From: Dendrolimus kikuchii
Taxonomy: Eukaryota > Arthropoda > Insecta > Lepidoptera > Lasiocampidae
Length of the DNA stretch: 64,000 bases
Assembly (NCBI GenBank): GCA_019925095.2
Contig: CM034406.1
Coordinates: forward strand, 15,865,388 to 15,929,387
Direction: 5' to 3'
Part shown: in pieces, positions 28,393 through 40,014 of the stretch
Numbering within the stretch: position 1 is the stretch's first letter
Layout: every line of letters starts with the position of its first letter
Notes under the pieces: generated by a model
Database searches by the model: none
What the model was told of the DNA's origin: nothing
The model's input: the letters and a program-made list of their open reading frames with translations, nothing else
Translations under genes and position numbers: made by a program

Positions 28393-31300
28393 AGTATAGA
28401 CGGAACTTATGTGACCAAAAGCGTCAAATGAGGTGAAGCATTTTTTTTTAAATTGCGTGCGTAAACTTATGTAATATACACGTGGTTTGCGTCTGTGCAG
28501 TTAGTTAATAGTAATGTAATCTACTGGAGTCCATCCCACCTTTATCTGTACTAATTTATTTAATACTGAGTTCTCGTAACATAGCCGGCTTCATTTTGAG
28601 AGTTTGAGATTCCATCTTTCTATTAATGGTCGAATTGACAGAAGTAACATGACATCCAGACCTTTTTCATTGTTAGGTATGTTTTAGTGCTTGGCTCAAA
28701 TTTTTACATTCGGGAGACAAATTTTTATGCCTACCTCTAATTATTTCCATAAAGAAAAAAATGTTACGAAAAATTATTTCCAATCTGGACATTGTAAACG
28801 TGAGTAATGTTTTATTAGTTCATCAAGTCTATTGCAGTGAAGCCCAATCACACAGGCACAAAAATAAAAGACAGCTATCTTTCCGTTGGTAAAAAGAGGA
28901 GTCAGTAACGTGTCATAGATAGTGCGACTAATTAAATAAGTAGTGTAACAGCAATAAGTAGGATATAATAATAAATTACTAGGCTTTTATTCGTGATATA
29001 AATATGTAAATAAGATGTTCGATTTGCATGAATTTATTTACGTGGTTGGGTATGGGATTTATATGTTTACTAAATTGCGACGAGTTATTTGATCTTATTT
29101 TCTTAAAGATATTTGTGAATGTGAACCGTTTGTTGATTTAAAGAACTGTAGAAATTGTATGATAAATTCAGCAGTGTCTAAAAAGAGATCGCTAACCATT
29201 ACTTTTAATTGAGACGTGGTTTAGAAAGATTAAAATGATAAAAATGTGATGTCAAAGTTTTGCATGGTGCGATGGAATGTATGCAATGATTATATAAATG
29301 TCCTCATATGCCTAGAGCGTGTATACATTATCTTCGAAGAATTATTTTTAAATAAGAAAACGTCACGCACTTAATAATAAATTAATGAAAAAAAAAAAAT
29401 AATGACATGTATAACGGAGTCTTGTCCACACTATGCTGACCGCTGTGTTATTTGATTACCCTCATTTGCACTACCTATTACTGTTTTTTTGATCTCCGTT
29501 TATCATCACTTTATGTATCACAACCATTGTTATGTGATCGAGTGTTTATTTGGGTTGCCGTTTGATTTCCTTTACATTCTTTAGGATTTTCATACTCGTA
29601 TAATTCACATATTCCCAGGTTTGGGAACTTACTAAAATCTTTGGGCGTATAGCTTTTGTTAATATTTTTATGTTGCCAGTTTAAATTTTAAATATCTATG
29701 AATGTTTTTGTGGACGGTATTTTTTATTGCGTGGTGACGTCGCGTGTATGCTCTAATTGAGTATATGAGATTTATTGGCTTGTATGAATTCGGGTTTATC
29801 TTGACTATGCTACGCGTCGAAAGCGTAATGCGACAATGTTCCGGGAACAAACATTTTCAATGAATCTGTTTCATTTCGGGCCCAAACGAGTATATATATT
29901 ATTAATTGTATGTATATGCTACGATTCTATGATTTGTTCCTACAAAAAATACGTACACTATACCTATATAATATGTAGTGTATGTCATTGTATTGTTGAC
30001 AAATTTTCTGTGTGCATTGCAAATGCAGATAAGCTCTAATGCATGACTAACGTTTGGGCTTGTATCTAGAAAAATGTCAAATTTCAGATGACGAAAGGTA
30101 TTAACAGGCCAAAATAAAAAGCCCCTTAAAATGTGCGAGGCAGTAATCTGCTAGAGTTATTTCAATTTTACCAATTCTATACTCAATACTGTTTGTCCTT
30201 TTTGGAAGAGCTACTTTCTAGTGCATGGTCCAAAATTAAAACGCGAGTCTATTATTTTTTTAGTTTATATACCTTTTTACATATATTTTAAATGAATTTT
30301 GGAATATATATGTTTTATTTAAATTAACAGTGAAAGTTGAATAGAATCATTTGCACTTTTGTTAATTTTAATTCCTTCTATATATATTTGTATATATATA
30401 CATTTGTTACAATACAATATAGAAAATTGTAATGAAATTGGAAAAAAAATTTAGAACGAAATTATTTAAACCATGGAAATTGAAATTTTTAAATATTCAG
30501 TTTTGTTGACGGTACATACATACAAGCTTTGCGATATTAAAATTGAAGAGTTAAAGGAAGTTCTTAGGCTAATAAATGATATGTAACAAAGTACTTGATT
30601 CTGAGAGATCGTGACTCGTATTTTCTTTCTTTTTATATAAACTAAGTTGAAGATAAAGAAAATTGTAGTCGGCAACCCAAACTCTTACTTACTCTGTACT
30701 AGCTTAAAAAATTACTTTAAAAAAAGTAAGAGATATACATGCGACAAAAAATGTCGTCCGAAACTGTTCAAGTTTTATTTATTATGAATTAAGTGAAAAT
30801 TCGGAACATTTTTTGTCGGCTGTACATCGTTGAGTTTAAAAAAAGTTTGGAGTTTTTTTTTTTGTAAAACGAAACCTAAATTATTGAAAAAGAAGCTATT
30901 CCAGCATCGAAGACGTAAATAAAATTTAGTCGAAATAGTTTTTTTTAATACTTTATCTGACCTTCAAGAACTAACCATGAACCCTACTAACTACTTGATT
31001 TCCCAATAAAAACCATTTTATAATATAAGTTTTTATTTCCGTGTTTCAAAGTAGTTATTTTTCATACTAGTGCGGTATGTTAGTTTTTACAGCAGACGAA
31101 TGTAAGGCTTACCATAGTCACGAGTTTGTTAAAACCAATTTCCGCATGTGTGTCATACGTTTCTCAACACATTTACGAGAGAAAAGTACAACAGGTGATG
31201 AAACAAACATAAATATCAGTCGGAAAGTCGCAACAATCTTGGACGTTGCTTATTTGAAAATGGCGCCACGTGCGCGTGGTGTAAAAAAGAACTACATCTT

Positions 31301-31600
31301 TTGTCTCATTCTCTCTATAATATTAAAGTGAGACAAATGTATTGATCAAAAGCGCTTTGGAGGTTCGATTGTTCAGCTTATTTATTTTCGTAATGTGAAA
31401 CTCCTTGGTGGAATGCTTATATTTTTTTTTCTCTAAGTACTTATTTTATCGCACGTTCCATAGTGTGGTGCGTAATTTTTAACTGTCGCACAATGTATGC
31501 AAGATTCGTAAATGTAAGTTTTCTGATCTAATGTGCATATTATGTTCCTGCTTCATATGGGATAATACTAGTGTGTGATTATTGCTAAAAGCGTTTTGTT
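28393..31600. other. 4E-T distal 3' UTR or intergenic, no gene
   Basis: AT-rich sequence with scattered AATAAA hexamers, the last good one at 31005-31010 followed by a T-rich stretch. No repeat boundary or coding region is apparent. Confidence 0.45.
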
Positions 31601-31604
31601 TACA

Positions 31605-31780
31605 GCGTTAAAAATAACGCCGTTAATAATTAGCTACATTAGTGTATTCCATCTATACGTCACTTGTCAATGTTTATCGTCATTAACAATGTTGCATCAG
31701 AAATAATGCATTAAACCCATCGCTGCATCTACATGTAATGGTCGCTAACACTGAAATTAGCCCAATTGGAGCAGGGGCAT
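31605..31780 (+). repeat. Repeat family R6, uninterrupted
   Basis: cgttaaaaataacgccgtta, ttagctacattagtgtat, cacttgtcaatgtttatcgt. Relatives at 19793, 25698 and 50605. Confidence 0.65.
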
Positions 31781-31828
31781 TATAATTACCTCGCGCTAAC
31801 GGCGAAGGAAAACATCGCGATGAAACCT
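31781..31828 (+). mobile_element. tRNA-type SINE tail fragment
   Basis: cgcgctaacggcgaaggaaa and acatcgcgatgaaacctgg match the body of a common lepidopteran tRNA-derived SINE (also at about 55845-55885). Cut off by MITE M5 at 31829. Confidence 0.55.
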
Positions 31829-32148
31829 GGGGCCTGATTCTGCTATTTCAATAGCAGATATAATAGTGTCAAAAATTCGTATTCTACTAAATCCAACAAT
31901 AGCGTCACGGCAGAATGATAGTAGAAAAAAAATGGTTTGGACCATTAGCAGAAAGGGCGTTAGCTGAAATGAATATTGCAAAGCTACCAAAAATTTAAAC
32001 ATTCGCTAGTTTTTGCTTATAAATATTTAGAAAATTAGAGTGGCACGCCATTGCAATTGGCAGAATACCGAAATCAGACAAATCTACGATTTAGACTATA
32101 GTGTCAATCGGCTATTTAGATGAGATAGTAATAGCATAATTAGGGCCC
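31829..32148 (+). mobile_element. MITE family M5, complete copy
   Basis: Ends ggggcctgattctgctatt and taatagcataattagggccc, with tagcagaaagggcgttagc in the middle. About 320 bp, non-coding. Confidence 0.75.
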
Positions 32149-32214
32149 TATTTGTTGCAATGGAATTGGACAAAATTACGATAAATCAATAGATAAATAG
32201 ACCTGGTAGGGCCT

Positions 32215-32581
32215 GGGGTTTAATTCTGCTATTACTGTCTCGTCAAAATCGCCGGACACTGGTCTCAATTACAGCTTTGCCTGATTTCGGTATTCTGTTA
32301 ATTTCAATGGCGAGCCTGTGGCAAGGCACCAAAATATTTACACCTAAGCAAAAACTCGCGAAATAAATGCGTACATTTTTGGCAACTGCTCGATATTCAT
32401 TTTGGGCTAACGCCATTTCTGATAATGGTAATACCATTTTTTTTCTACTATTAATCCGCCATAACGATATCGCGAAGAAATTGTGGATTTAATAGAATAC
32501 GAATTCTTGACACTATCGCAATGGAATTGTACTTTGAATATCTTCGCTGTGCCAAGTATTGAAATTGCAGAATTGTGCCCC
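32215..32581 (-). mobile_element. MITE family M5, inverted neighbour
   Basis: Ends ggggtttaattctgctatta and attgcagaattgtgcccc. It is in the opposite orientation to the copy 66 bases upstream. Confidence 0.75.
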
Positions 32582-32584
32582 TGA

Positions 32585-32905
32585 TTACAGCTTTTAGGGC
32601 CGGCTACAACGGTGTGATACCACGCTCTCACAGAATATCGGCTCGAAACGGTTAGCTTTGATATTATCGTTGTTATTGCGATTAGTTAGTTGGATTACAA
32701 CGATTATCTGGAGGGAACTTCCTGCCACGGTTTTCTCCTTGCGTACGATATGGGGTTTTTTAAGAAAGGCATTATAAAATTTCTTAGAAGTCGGCAGCGC
32801 GTTGGCGACACCCCTGGTATTGTAAACGTCTATAGGCGACAGTACCTACTTTCCATCAGGTGGGTCGTCTGCCTGTTTGCCTACTTCAGGTAATAAAAAA
32901 AAAAG
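32585..32905 (+). mobile_element. SINE-B head joined to CR1-like LINE 3' end
   Basis: 32590-32680 resembles SINE-B (gtgtgataccacgctctcac). From 32695 the frame reads YDMGFFKKGIIKFLRSRQRV and GDTPGIVNVYRRQ, the CR1-like ORF2 C-terminus. The 3' end is catcaggtgggtcgtctgcc, then a poly-A tail at 32893. That tail is shared with SINE-A and SINE-B. Confidence 0.7.
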
Positions 32906-32984
32906 TGAAAGTTGCTAGGGTCCATTTCCCCTTCTCAGTATTCCATTCAGCTATTCGATTTCTCCTGTCTGATCCTATCCTTTC

Positions 32985-33115
32985 TGTCTAAGCCCCTTGA
33001 TTCCACCCCCTCTATAATACCCTAAGGGCTGGTAACGCGTTGGTTTCGCCCTTGGTATTGCAAACGTCTACAGGCGACAGTAACCGGTTGACGTTAGGTG
33101 GTTTGCCAACTTCGT
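32985..33115 (+). mobile_element. SINE-B partial copy
   Basis: agggctggtaacgcgttggt, attgcaaacgtctacaggc and gacagtaaccggttgacgt match the 3' half of SINE-B. Confidence 0.6.
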
Positions 33116-33119
33116 AATA

Positions 33120-34439
33120 TAAAAACCTCTCGCTTTGACTGCATGATTTATCTATCGAGCTAGTGTAATTCTTACAACAACGCAGAAGTGTTTATGGTAA
33201 TAAAAGAACAGCAACTGGTCACTATACTTATAATCAGAGGACCTTACTGCTTAAAAACACTTCATACACTGACTCTACACAGTGGACAAACATTTTTAGA
33301 ATACCTCGCCATCCTCCAACAATTTTACAGTGTAAGAAACTTCGCAAATTGGCACAACGGACAATTGGAAGTCATTGATTAACTATTTTAATTAAAAAGG
33401 TTATGGATGAGAAAAATTTGTTATATATAATAAATAATAATATAATAAAATAAGTCGAACACAGTAAAAGTCTATCGCGTCTGCCAACATGAAAATAAAA
33501 TGTAGTGAATACCGTCTATATACAATTGAGAGATTTTGAATTATAATCTACACAATTAATTACCACATCATATTAGAGATAAATATTGTAACATTAAATT
33601 ATGGTGAATCATAAAGAACTATACAAAACAGGCGCTAATCACAGAATGTATCGTTTAGAAATACGAGGGTACACAACAAAATTAATTATTAACCTTAAAA
33701 AGAAACATGGCAAAAACAAGTATGTAAGAAAATAAATTTAACACTAGTGCAAATATTCATGAATATTCAAATTTTAAAACAATGAAAATTAATTTATGTC
33801 AAAATGGAAACTTACAGATTACTAATTGTCGAAAGTCATGAGAGTCTACCACCGCTTCCAGAGCAATTTTAACTACTGTTCAAGGAGAAGCGGCGCAAGA
33901 AACTCCCCAGAAACATATTATCTTTATTTCATATTTCTCATTATTCGCCTTTTTTAAAATGTTGTTTAAACACTAATACAAGGTTTATCAAAGTAAGTTT
34001 TATAAATAATTACTGGAAGAGCTTGGTAGCGATCGCATTATTCCCATTCGGTGCGGTCGTCTAGAAAATCTTTCGTCGTTTAAATGTTGCTTTAATAATT
34101 TATTAAACTTGTTTATCGAAAGCTCTTGAACTTTTACTGGGATTTTGTTGAAGAGCATTATACTTTGCCCCACGAAACTATTGTAAACTTTATGGAGCCT
34201 ACACGTGGGAGTTTCTAATTTATTTTTGTTCCTAGTATTTTTACAATGTACATTACCTAATCTTCAAGCGGAATTCGGACTGAAGTAACAGACGCCTCCG
34301 CACACATTGTAGGTCTTTGACTGACGCCGAGCGAGGGAGTTGTTTGGCAGCCCCAAAGAGTAGTCGAAACTTAGCATAAACACCACCTTTACTGCATAAA
34401 AACATTTCACAACCATTGTATGTAATCAATATCATTCAT
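33120..34439. other. Intergenic, one short repeat piece
   Basis: AT-rich. ggagaagcggcgcaagaaac at about 33885 belongs to the PLE-arm-like family. Nothing else supported. Confidence 0.4.
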
Positions 34440-34655
34440 ACATCTTTTTTTTACATATAAAATTCTTCTGTACGTGTGTATGTCACTGAACGCCTCGTAA
34501 ATGACTGGACCGAATTTCGATGACATTTTTTTGCGTATTTTTGAGTGGACCCCGGATGGTTTCGATTCACAATTGGATCCGGTAGGTGGTGCAACAATCG
34601 GGTTCCAGATTCTGTTTTTTCATGGTACGATAAGGCCGGGCCATGCTAGTTTTTT
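34440..34655. repeat. Interspersed repeat, family of window start
   Basis: ttcgattcacaattggatcc and ggtaggtggtgcaacaatcg match positions 1-60 in reverse complement and the region 43225-43425. Confidence 0.6.
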
Positions 34656-34846
34656 AAAATAAAACATCACCTTTTAAATTTCCACAAAATAAAACCTACA
34701 TATTACCATGCCTGCTTCCATTCCCATAGGAGTAGGCAGAAACGATGGATCTCCAGTTGCTACGATCTAGATGTATACCTTTTTATTTCTCCATTTACAT
34801 TAATTTCTTCATATATATACACGGTTATTATAAGTACTTTTTACTT

Positions 34847-35165
34847 GGGGTCCAATTCTGCATTTCAATATCTTGGCGTTGCAAAGATGTTCAAAGTGCG
34901 ATTCCATTATGATATTGTCAAAATTCATATTGTACGATATATGCTCCAAATCGTCGAGGCAGAAAAATTGTAGAAAAAATATTGATACTTATTACCATTA
35001 GTATAAATGGCGTCACCGAAATGAATATTGTAAAACTAGCAAAAATTTTAAACATTTATATCGCGAGATCGCTTATAAATATTTATAGAGTGGTGTGCAA
35101 ACCTACGAATTAAACGAGACTATAGTGTCCAGCGATTTTGACGAGATAGTCAAAGCAGAATTGAT
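34847..35165 (+). mobile_element. MITE family M5, complete copy
   Basis: Ends ggggtccaattctgcatttc and gatagtcaaagcagaattga; the interior agtataaatggcgtcaccga matches the other copies. Confidence 0.7.
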
Positions 35166-36103
35166 TGGTTATTCTTCAAGACATCTGAGAGTTGATCGTG
35201 GTATGTACACTGTATCACCGTTTACCGGGACTAAATCTGCGGTCTATACTGATGTCATACACTTTAGTCCTCTTTAATCTATTCTTTCAACATGTTCAAA
35301 CCGCTTCTTAAGTTATGTTATTACCATTGAGATATAACATTATGATCTAAGGTTATTACATAATATGTTTTCGATCATATAATAAAACATTCAAATGTTA
35401 TTACCAGAACTGCGAGGACTCCCCGCAGGCGAGATAACAACTAATGAAAGTCAATTGAAGTCATAAATCAATAATATCGGTGTGTGTACGTAGTTGTTAC
35501 GCCCGGGCCGCCGCCTGCTGCTATTCCCCGCAAGCTGTTTAACGGCCGTTTTCAATAACTTATCTAAGATTACAGATAGATCGCTATCCCCGACCATTAG
35601 TAACAGTAAATCTATCCCTTGTTTGCGTTTCACAATCAAGGATAAGTGCTATCTATCCATAGCTAACGATAGATAGCTTCTTCCCTCTCACTTATCCAAG
35701 CCTCTTGAAACGTTCCGTTCTACGATAACCATTTAACGACGTTACGCTTAAAACTAGACATTTTTTGTTTTTTTTTATTTATTTATTGTATTATTTACAA
35801 TAATAAATTACTTTTTTACAACGACAAATCAAAAGATAAATAGGAATATTTTTTTTCATTTGATTTACCGTGCTTTTTAATAAAATCAATAATGAAACGA
35901 AACGTGTATGGTTTAACAACCGGCAGTTGTCATTTTGTGTTTTTGTTTTGTTTAAACGCGTTTCACGACTTCCTTGTATCTTATTTCTCATGTTTAATTT
36001 TGTGTAGAATAAAATGAAACCTGTAAGTATCTATAAACTACTTTGGTGATAATTTATGTTACATTCCGTTCAAGTTTTGATAGAAATGTGTTTTCAGTCA
36101 ACA

Positions 36104-36629
36104 AAATCAGCGCCGATGTCAAGAGATGAGACAATGTTGCTGATACTACTTGTGGCGGCCAATAAAATAATAAATAATAAGGCAACAAATGCCACTAACA
36201 ACAAATTAAAGGAACAGGCTTGGCAAACCTTGACCAATAAGTTTAACTCTTCGGTCACAAGTTACCCGTGAACTCCAGTGCAACTTCATTTGAAATGGGA
36301 AAACTTAAAGAAATCAGCTCGCAAACGCTGTGCAAACATGAGGAGCATCCTTCATAAGGTTTGTGATTTTAATTTATTGTTTAATCACGTTGAATTTAGT
36401 TGTTTTGAGACAGGTACTTATTTAAAATAATTATGCTCTTTGTTACAGACTGGAGGTGGTAAGGACTACTTTCCACCGGATGAATGGCTAGATAAAGTAG
36501 CCTCACTCTTGGGCAGTACATGCCAAGGGTTTTCTATGGAGTTTGGTGGAGATGTGGCCACAATTGAAACAAATTTGAATTATATATATATACACACACA
36601 CATATATACATACATATATATATATACAC

Positions 36630-36690
<61 letters not shown>

Positions 36691-37279
36691 TATAAATTTG
36701 CATATAGTGATGGGTGATGTTACAACTATTGGTGGGGAAACAAGTGGTGATGGTGTGTGTTGGTGGTGATGAGGAGAAATTGTCAAAAGAAATACAAATT
36801 CTTGAGACACCTCCCCTAAACAGAATAATTGGTTTTTAAACAGGGCTAGCGGTAGTGGTAGTTTGGTAGGTTGTTGTTATGTTACTTATAGAAATTATTT
36901 GTTTAGGGAAAGGGGTAACACAAACAATAATTAGTGCTGATAGTCAATCTCATCTACTCGAGACAATAGAAAATAAATTATTTTAATATGCCGGGTAGTC
37001 AATGAATGTTAATGAATTAACCCCAAATGTTATAATTTTTGCATTAGTTATGTAGCTACGTTAAAGCTTTCTTTTTGTAAAGCTATAATGCTAATTATTA
37101 ACATCTATATTACATTCAAAGTATCATGAAGTCCGAGTATTTATAGCAATTTTATTAACTTGTTAACCCTTTTTTTTACAGTCAAACAGAAACACAAGAT
37201 GGAGGAGACATGTAAACCTCGCATAAGTAGGGAAAATGCTTTGGCAGAGTACCTTATAGCGAAAAAGAAAAAAAATTGA
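36104..37279 (+). pseudogene. Harbinger Myb/SANT-like protein, inactivated
   Basis: The frame opens near MSRDETMLLILLVAANKI and runs to an in-frame TGA at 36269-36271. Beyond it come LHLKWENLKKSARKRCAN and a donor at 36359. After acceptor ttgttacag the frame reads [21 protein letters not shown] (TA)n block at about 36580-36685 lies downstream, and a last piece reads CKPRISRENALAEYLIAKKK before a stop. The WENLKK...TGGG order is typical of the Myb/SANT-like partner of Harbinger transposase. The early stop and the microsatellite make it non-functional. Confidence 0.75.
36576..36690. repeat. (TA)n/(CA)n microsatellite
   Basis: About 115 bases of alternating purine-pyrimidine, mostly TA with CA interruptions. 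Open frames of Tyr-Ile across it are artefacts. Confidence 0.9.
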
Positions 37280-37590
37280 CTTAGAAAATTAGGAAAAGGA
37301 GATTTTATATATTAGCTAAATATATTTAAATTCAACAGGCAAATAATTTATATGTTGTATATTATGTAGCAATTTAAATTATAAGAGGTAATTTTTTTTA
37401 ACTTAAGTGTAGAATAGAATATGTATATGAGTATATGTATATGAATTAAAACATAATTTTTAATGAAATTGTTTCATTTAAAACTGATTTTAATCTTAAA
37501 TCATTAGATATAAATATAGCAAAGCTAAATAAAATGAAATCATATGACACAATGCTATCTTTATTTTGGAAATAGTCAATATTTTTATAA

Positions 37591-39115
37591 TTATCTTTGA
37601 AAGTAATTATTTATTAGTAATTGCCTTTCAGATGCACATTCTGAAGGAAAGTTATTATTATCAACTATATTATTTTCCTGTGATATTATAATAGGCACTG
37701 ATATCTCTGGCTTTATTTCTTCCAAATTCATGCTTCTGGCCATATTATGCAGAATAGCAGTGGCTACAATAATGGCTTGCAATTTCTAATTTTAATCTGC
37801 TTTTCAAATGCCACTACAGAAAATCTTCTTTTCCAGACACCAATGCACCTGCAATAATAATGTTTCACTTATATAATGTTACATTAGATAAAATTACTTA
37901 AACTTATAATATAAATATCTATTTATGAATATAAATATCAATTACTTGTCTTTAATTATTACTTTCATAAGCATATTACAACCTAAAAAGCCATAGTATG
38001 CATTTTGAATTCTGAACAGTGATACTCTATGTTGGACTATGTATAAGACAAAATATGAACTAATGTCATGATACACAGCCATTATTACTATCAAAATTCT
38101 GTTACACTAAACAAAGCTTACCTCTCTATAGTATTTCTTGTTTTTATATGTGATTCATTATTTAGTTGCTCAGCTGGAGTATTTGGATTAAGTAATGGTG
38201 TCAGAAGATAAGGTTTACATGGATAGCCACTATCATCAAGCAACCAGCGATTCCCAAGCCCACCTTGTTCAGAATGATCTGTTAAAAATAGTATTTTTAT
38301 ACAATCCAGTGCCATATTCAAATAATAATAAATGTGTCACATATTATTCCTCAATAAACATCCAAATTTAAAATACCTTTTAAATCAGAATGGTTAAATA
38401 TAGTTGCATCATGAGTCGATCCTGGCCACCGAGCAACAACATTTTGAAACACCAATGAGGCATTGCACACAACTTGGACATTGATAGAGAATGTTCCTTT
38501 TCTATTTCTAAATTCCTCTCCTATGCTGAAATCTGCAAAAAACATTATTTTTTGTGACCTATAAATAGGTATAGATAGATACTTGGTGTGGATAAGTATA
38601 GATATACAATAGGAGTATATGTAAATTTAAGAGTGTGAAATACTTATTAGGTGAATGTATTAATATATGACTGCCATCTATGACACCATGTACTCTGGGA
38701 AACCCAGTAATATTATAAAATTCTTGTTGAGTGTGACTTTGTAATATAACAAAATTTGGGTATAATTTTGCTATAGCTTTAGATACATCGGAGACAATAC
38801 CACTAGCAGATGCTATTAACACTCCAATAAAATCTGCAATAGACACTAGCATGGTACCCAATGCATAGATCAGTAGAGCCAGAAGCAACTGATGAAGGGG
38901 AGATATACCATGATTCTTGGAAAACTAAAACTTAATTAAAATTTGATATCACAAATGTAGAGGTACTTAAGTTAATGTAAACATTAAAATTAATCTCACC
39001 TTTTAGATTTTACACTCAAATAGGGTTGTATTAAATTTTTTAATTCATTTACAGCACTTTTGTTCAGTCTTCTGTATGCAAATTCGTATTCATTTAAATA
39101 TAATTCACACATGGT
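37591..39115 (-). pseudogene. HARBI1-like transposase, broken
   Basis: Exonic pieces in order on the minus strand: MCELYLNEYEFAYRRLNKSA (from about 39112); HGISPLHQLLLALLIYALGT to VHGVIDGSHILIHSPN (about 38920-38645), where GVIDGSHI carries the first catalytic Asp; DFSIGEEFRNRKGTFSINVQ and FQNVVARWPGSTHDATIF (38534-38363), holding the second Asp region; DHSEQGGLGNRWLLDDSGYP (38282 on); and IIVATAILHNMARS (37785-37740). The first four have consistent intron borders. In the last exon the frame between RRFSVVAF and AIIVATAIL needs two shifts, so the gene is dead. Confidence 0.8.
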
Positions 39116-39556
39116 TTATACTTCTTCTGTAACCTTGTGCTATCGGTATCACTGTCACTGTCTTCATCACAATCAATTATCATTTGAAATAATTCCATAT
39201 GGCTATCGTCGCTACCAAAGTATTCCAATTTCCATTATTAATAGAAATTACTATTTATTTTCAAAAAGTCAAGTTAGCTACTGGCCGATTTTGACAGATA
39301 GGCGATTGACGTTACTAGAGATAGCTTCGTCTATCGGAGAGTAACTTGAAACTTATATTGAAACGCAAGTAAGCGTGAAATGTATGACCGTTCCTATCTC
39401 TAGTAAGCTATCCGTCCTCCGTTCGGTAGATAGCTGGTTTCGATAGGAAATGCTATCCGTGGATAGGTTATTGAAAAGCTAATAAGGACAAAAGGATAGA
39501 TTTGGTTATCTTTAGTAACTTAAATGACGGATAGATAGCTTATTGAAAACGGCTAT

Positions 39557-39694
39557 CAAGAATTAAAAAGAATTGAAACGAGCGTTCGATCGGGTGCCAG
39601 TAAGGCTTCTATTTATAAACCGAAGGTGTCGTGGTTTGCAATGGCCGATGGATTTTTACAAGTGTACAAGAATCACCAGGAAACATTCGCACAT
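39557..39694 (+). pseudogene. Half MADF-domain exon beside Harbinger end
   Basis: 46 codons open to a good donor (gtaagt at 39695): QELKRIETSVRSGASKASIY, then KPKVSWFAMADGFLQVYKNH and QETFAH. This is the second half of a MADF domain (KK-rich helix, then W-F-...-FL). The start of the exon coincides with the Harbinger terminus, and no matching first half is seen in the 400 bases left of the transposon. It could be a truncated paralogue of the gene at 42703, or an exon of a gene whose first half lies elsewhere. Confidence 0.6.
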
Positions 39695-39782
39695 GTAAGT
39701 AGAAATTAAAAACTTAATAACAAATCTTGTTTCTAAGCGTTTATCTCATCTGCGTCTATCAAAGCGTTGTCGGACTTTATTG

Positions 39783-40002
39783 GGCGCATTCCTGTAGTAG
39801 CGCACAACGCCCAAAATGCCCCGTCTGCCGTTCCACATGGCGACCACGGTCGTTATGGTCGTAGGTAAAACGTCCCATGACCCATGTCAAGAGTGGGTCG
39901 ATAACCGTTCCACTTGACTTTACGATTGTAACGCCGGCAAGCAAGTGGAACGGGAAAAATAGCGGTCGTGAACGTGGTCGTTGTGAGTCTTCTTTGGAAC
40001 GT
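39783..40002. mobile_element. MITE family M2, third copy
   Basis: Left gcgcattcctgtagtagcgc, right ttgtgagtcttctttggaac; interior caacgcccaaaatgcc and caagcaagtggaacggg as in the other M2 copies. Confidence 0.72.
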
Positions 40003-40014
40003 AGCCCTTGTTGT

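Larger units (their letters stand above)
35543..39554. mobile_element. Harbinger-type DNA transposon, decayed
   Basis: Bounded by inverted ends gccgttttcaataa (35544-35557) and its complement at 39540-39553. Both subterminal regions carry many ctatc/gatag motifs. It encodes a Myb/SANT-like protein on the + strand and a HARBI1-like transposase on the minus strand, arranged convergently. Both are damaged. I could not see a clear 3-bp target duplication, so the exact edges are uncertain by a few bases. Confidence 0.85.

Noticed and set aside
36440..36810. Open frames with long Tyr-Ile or Ile-Tyr runs
   Set aside because: They are readings of the TA/CA microsatellite within the Harbinger element.
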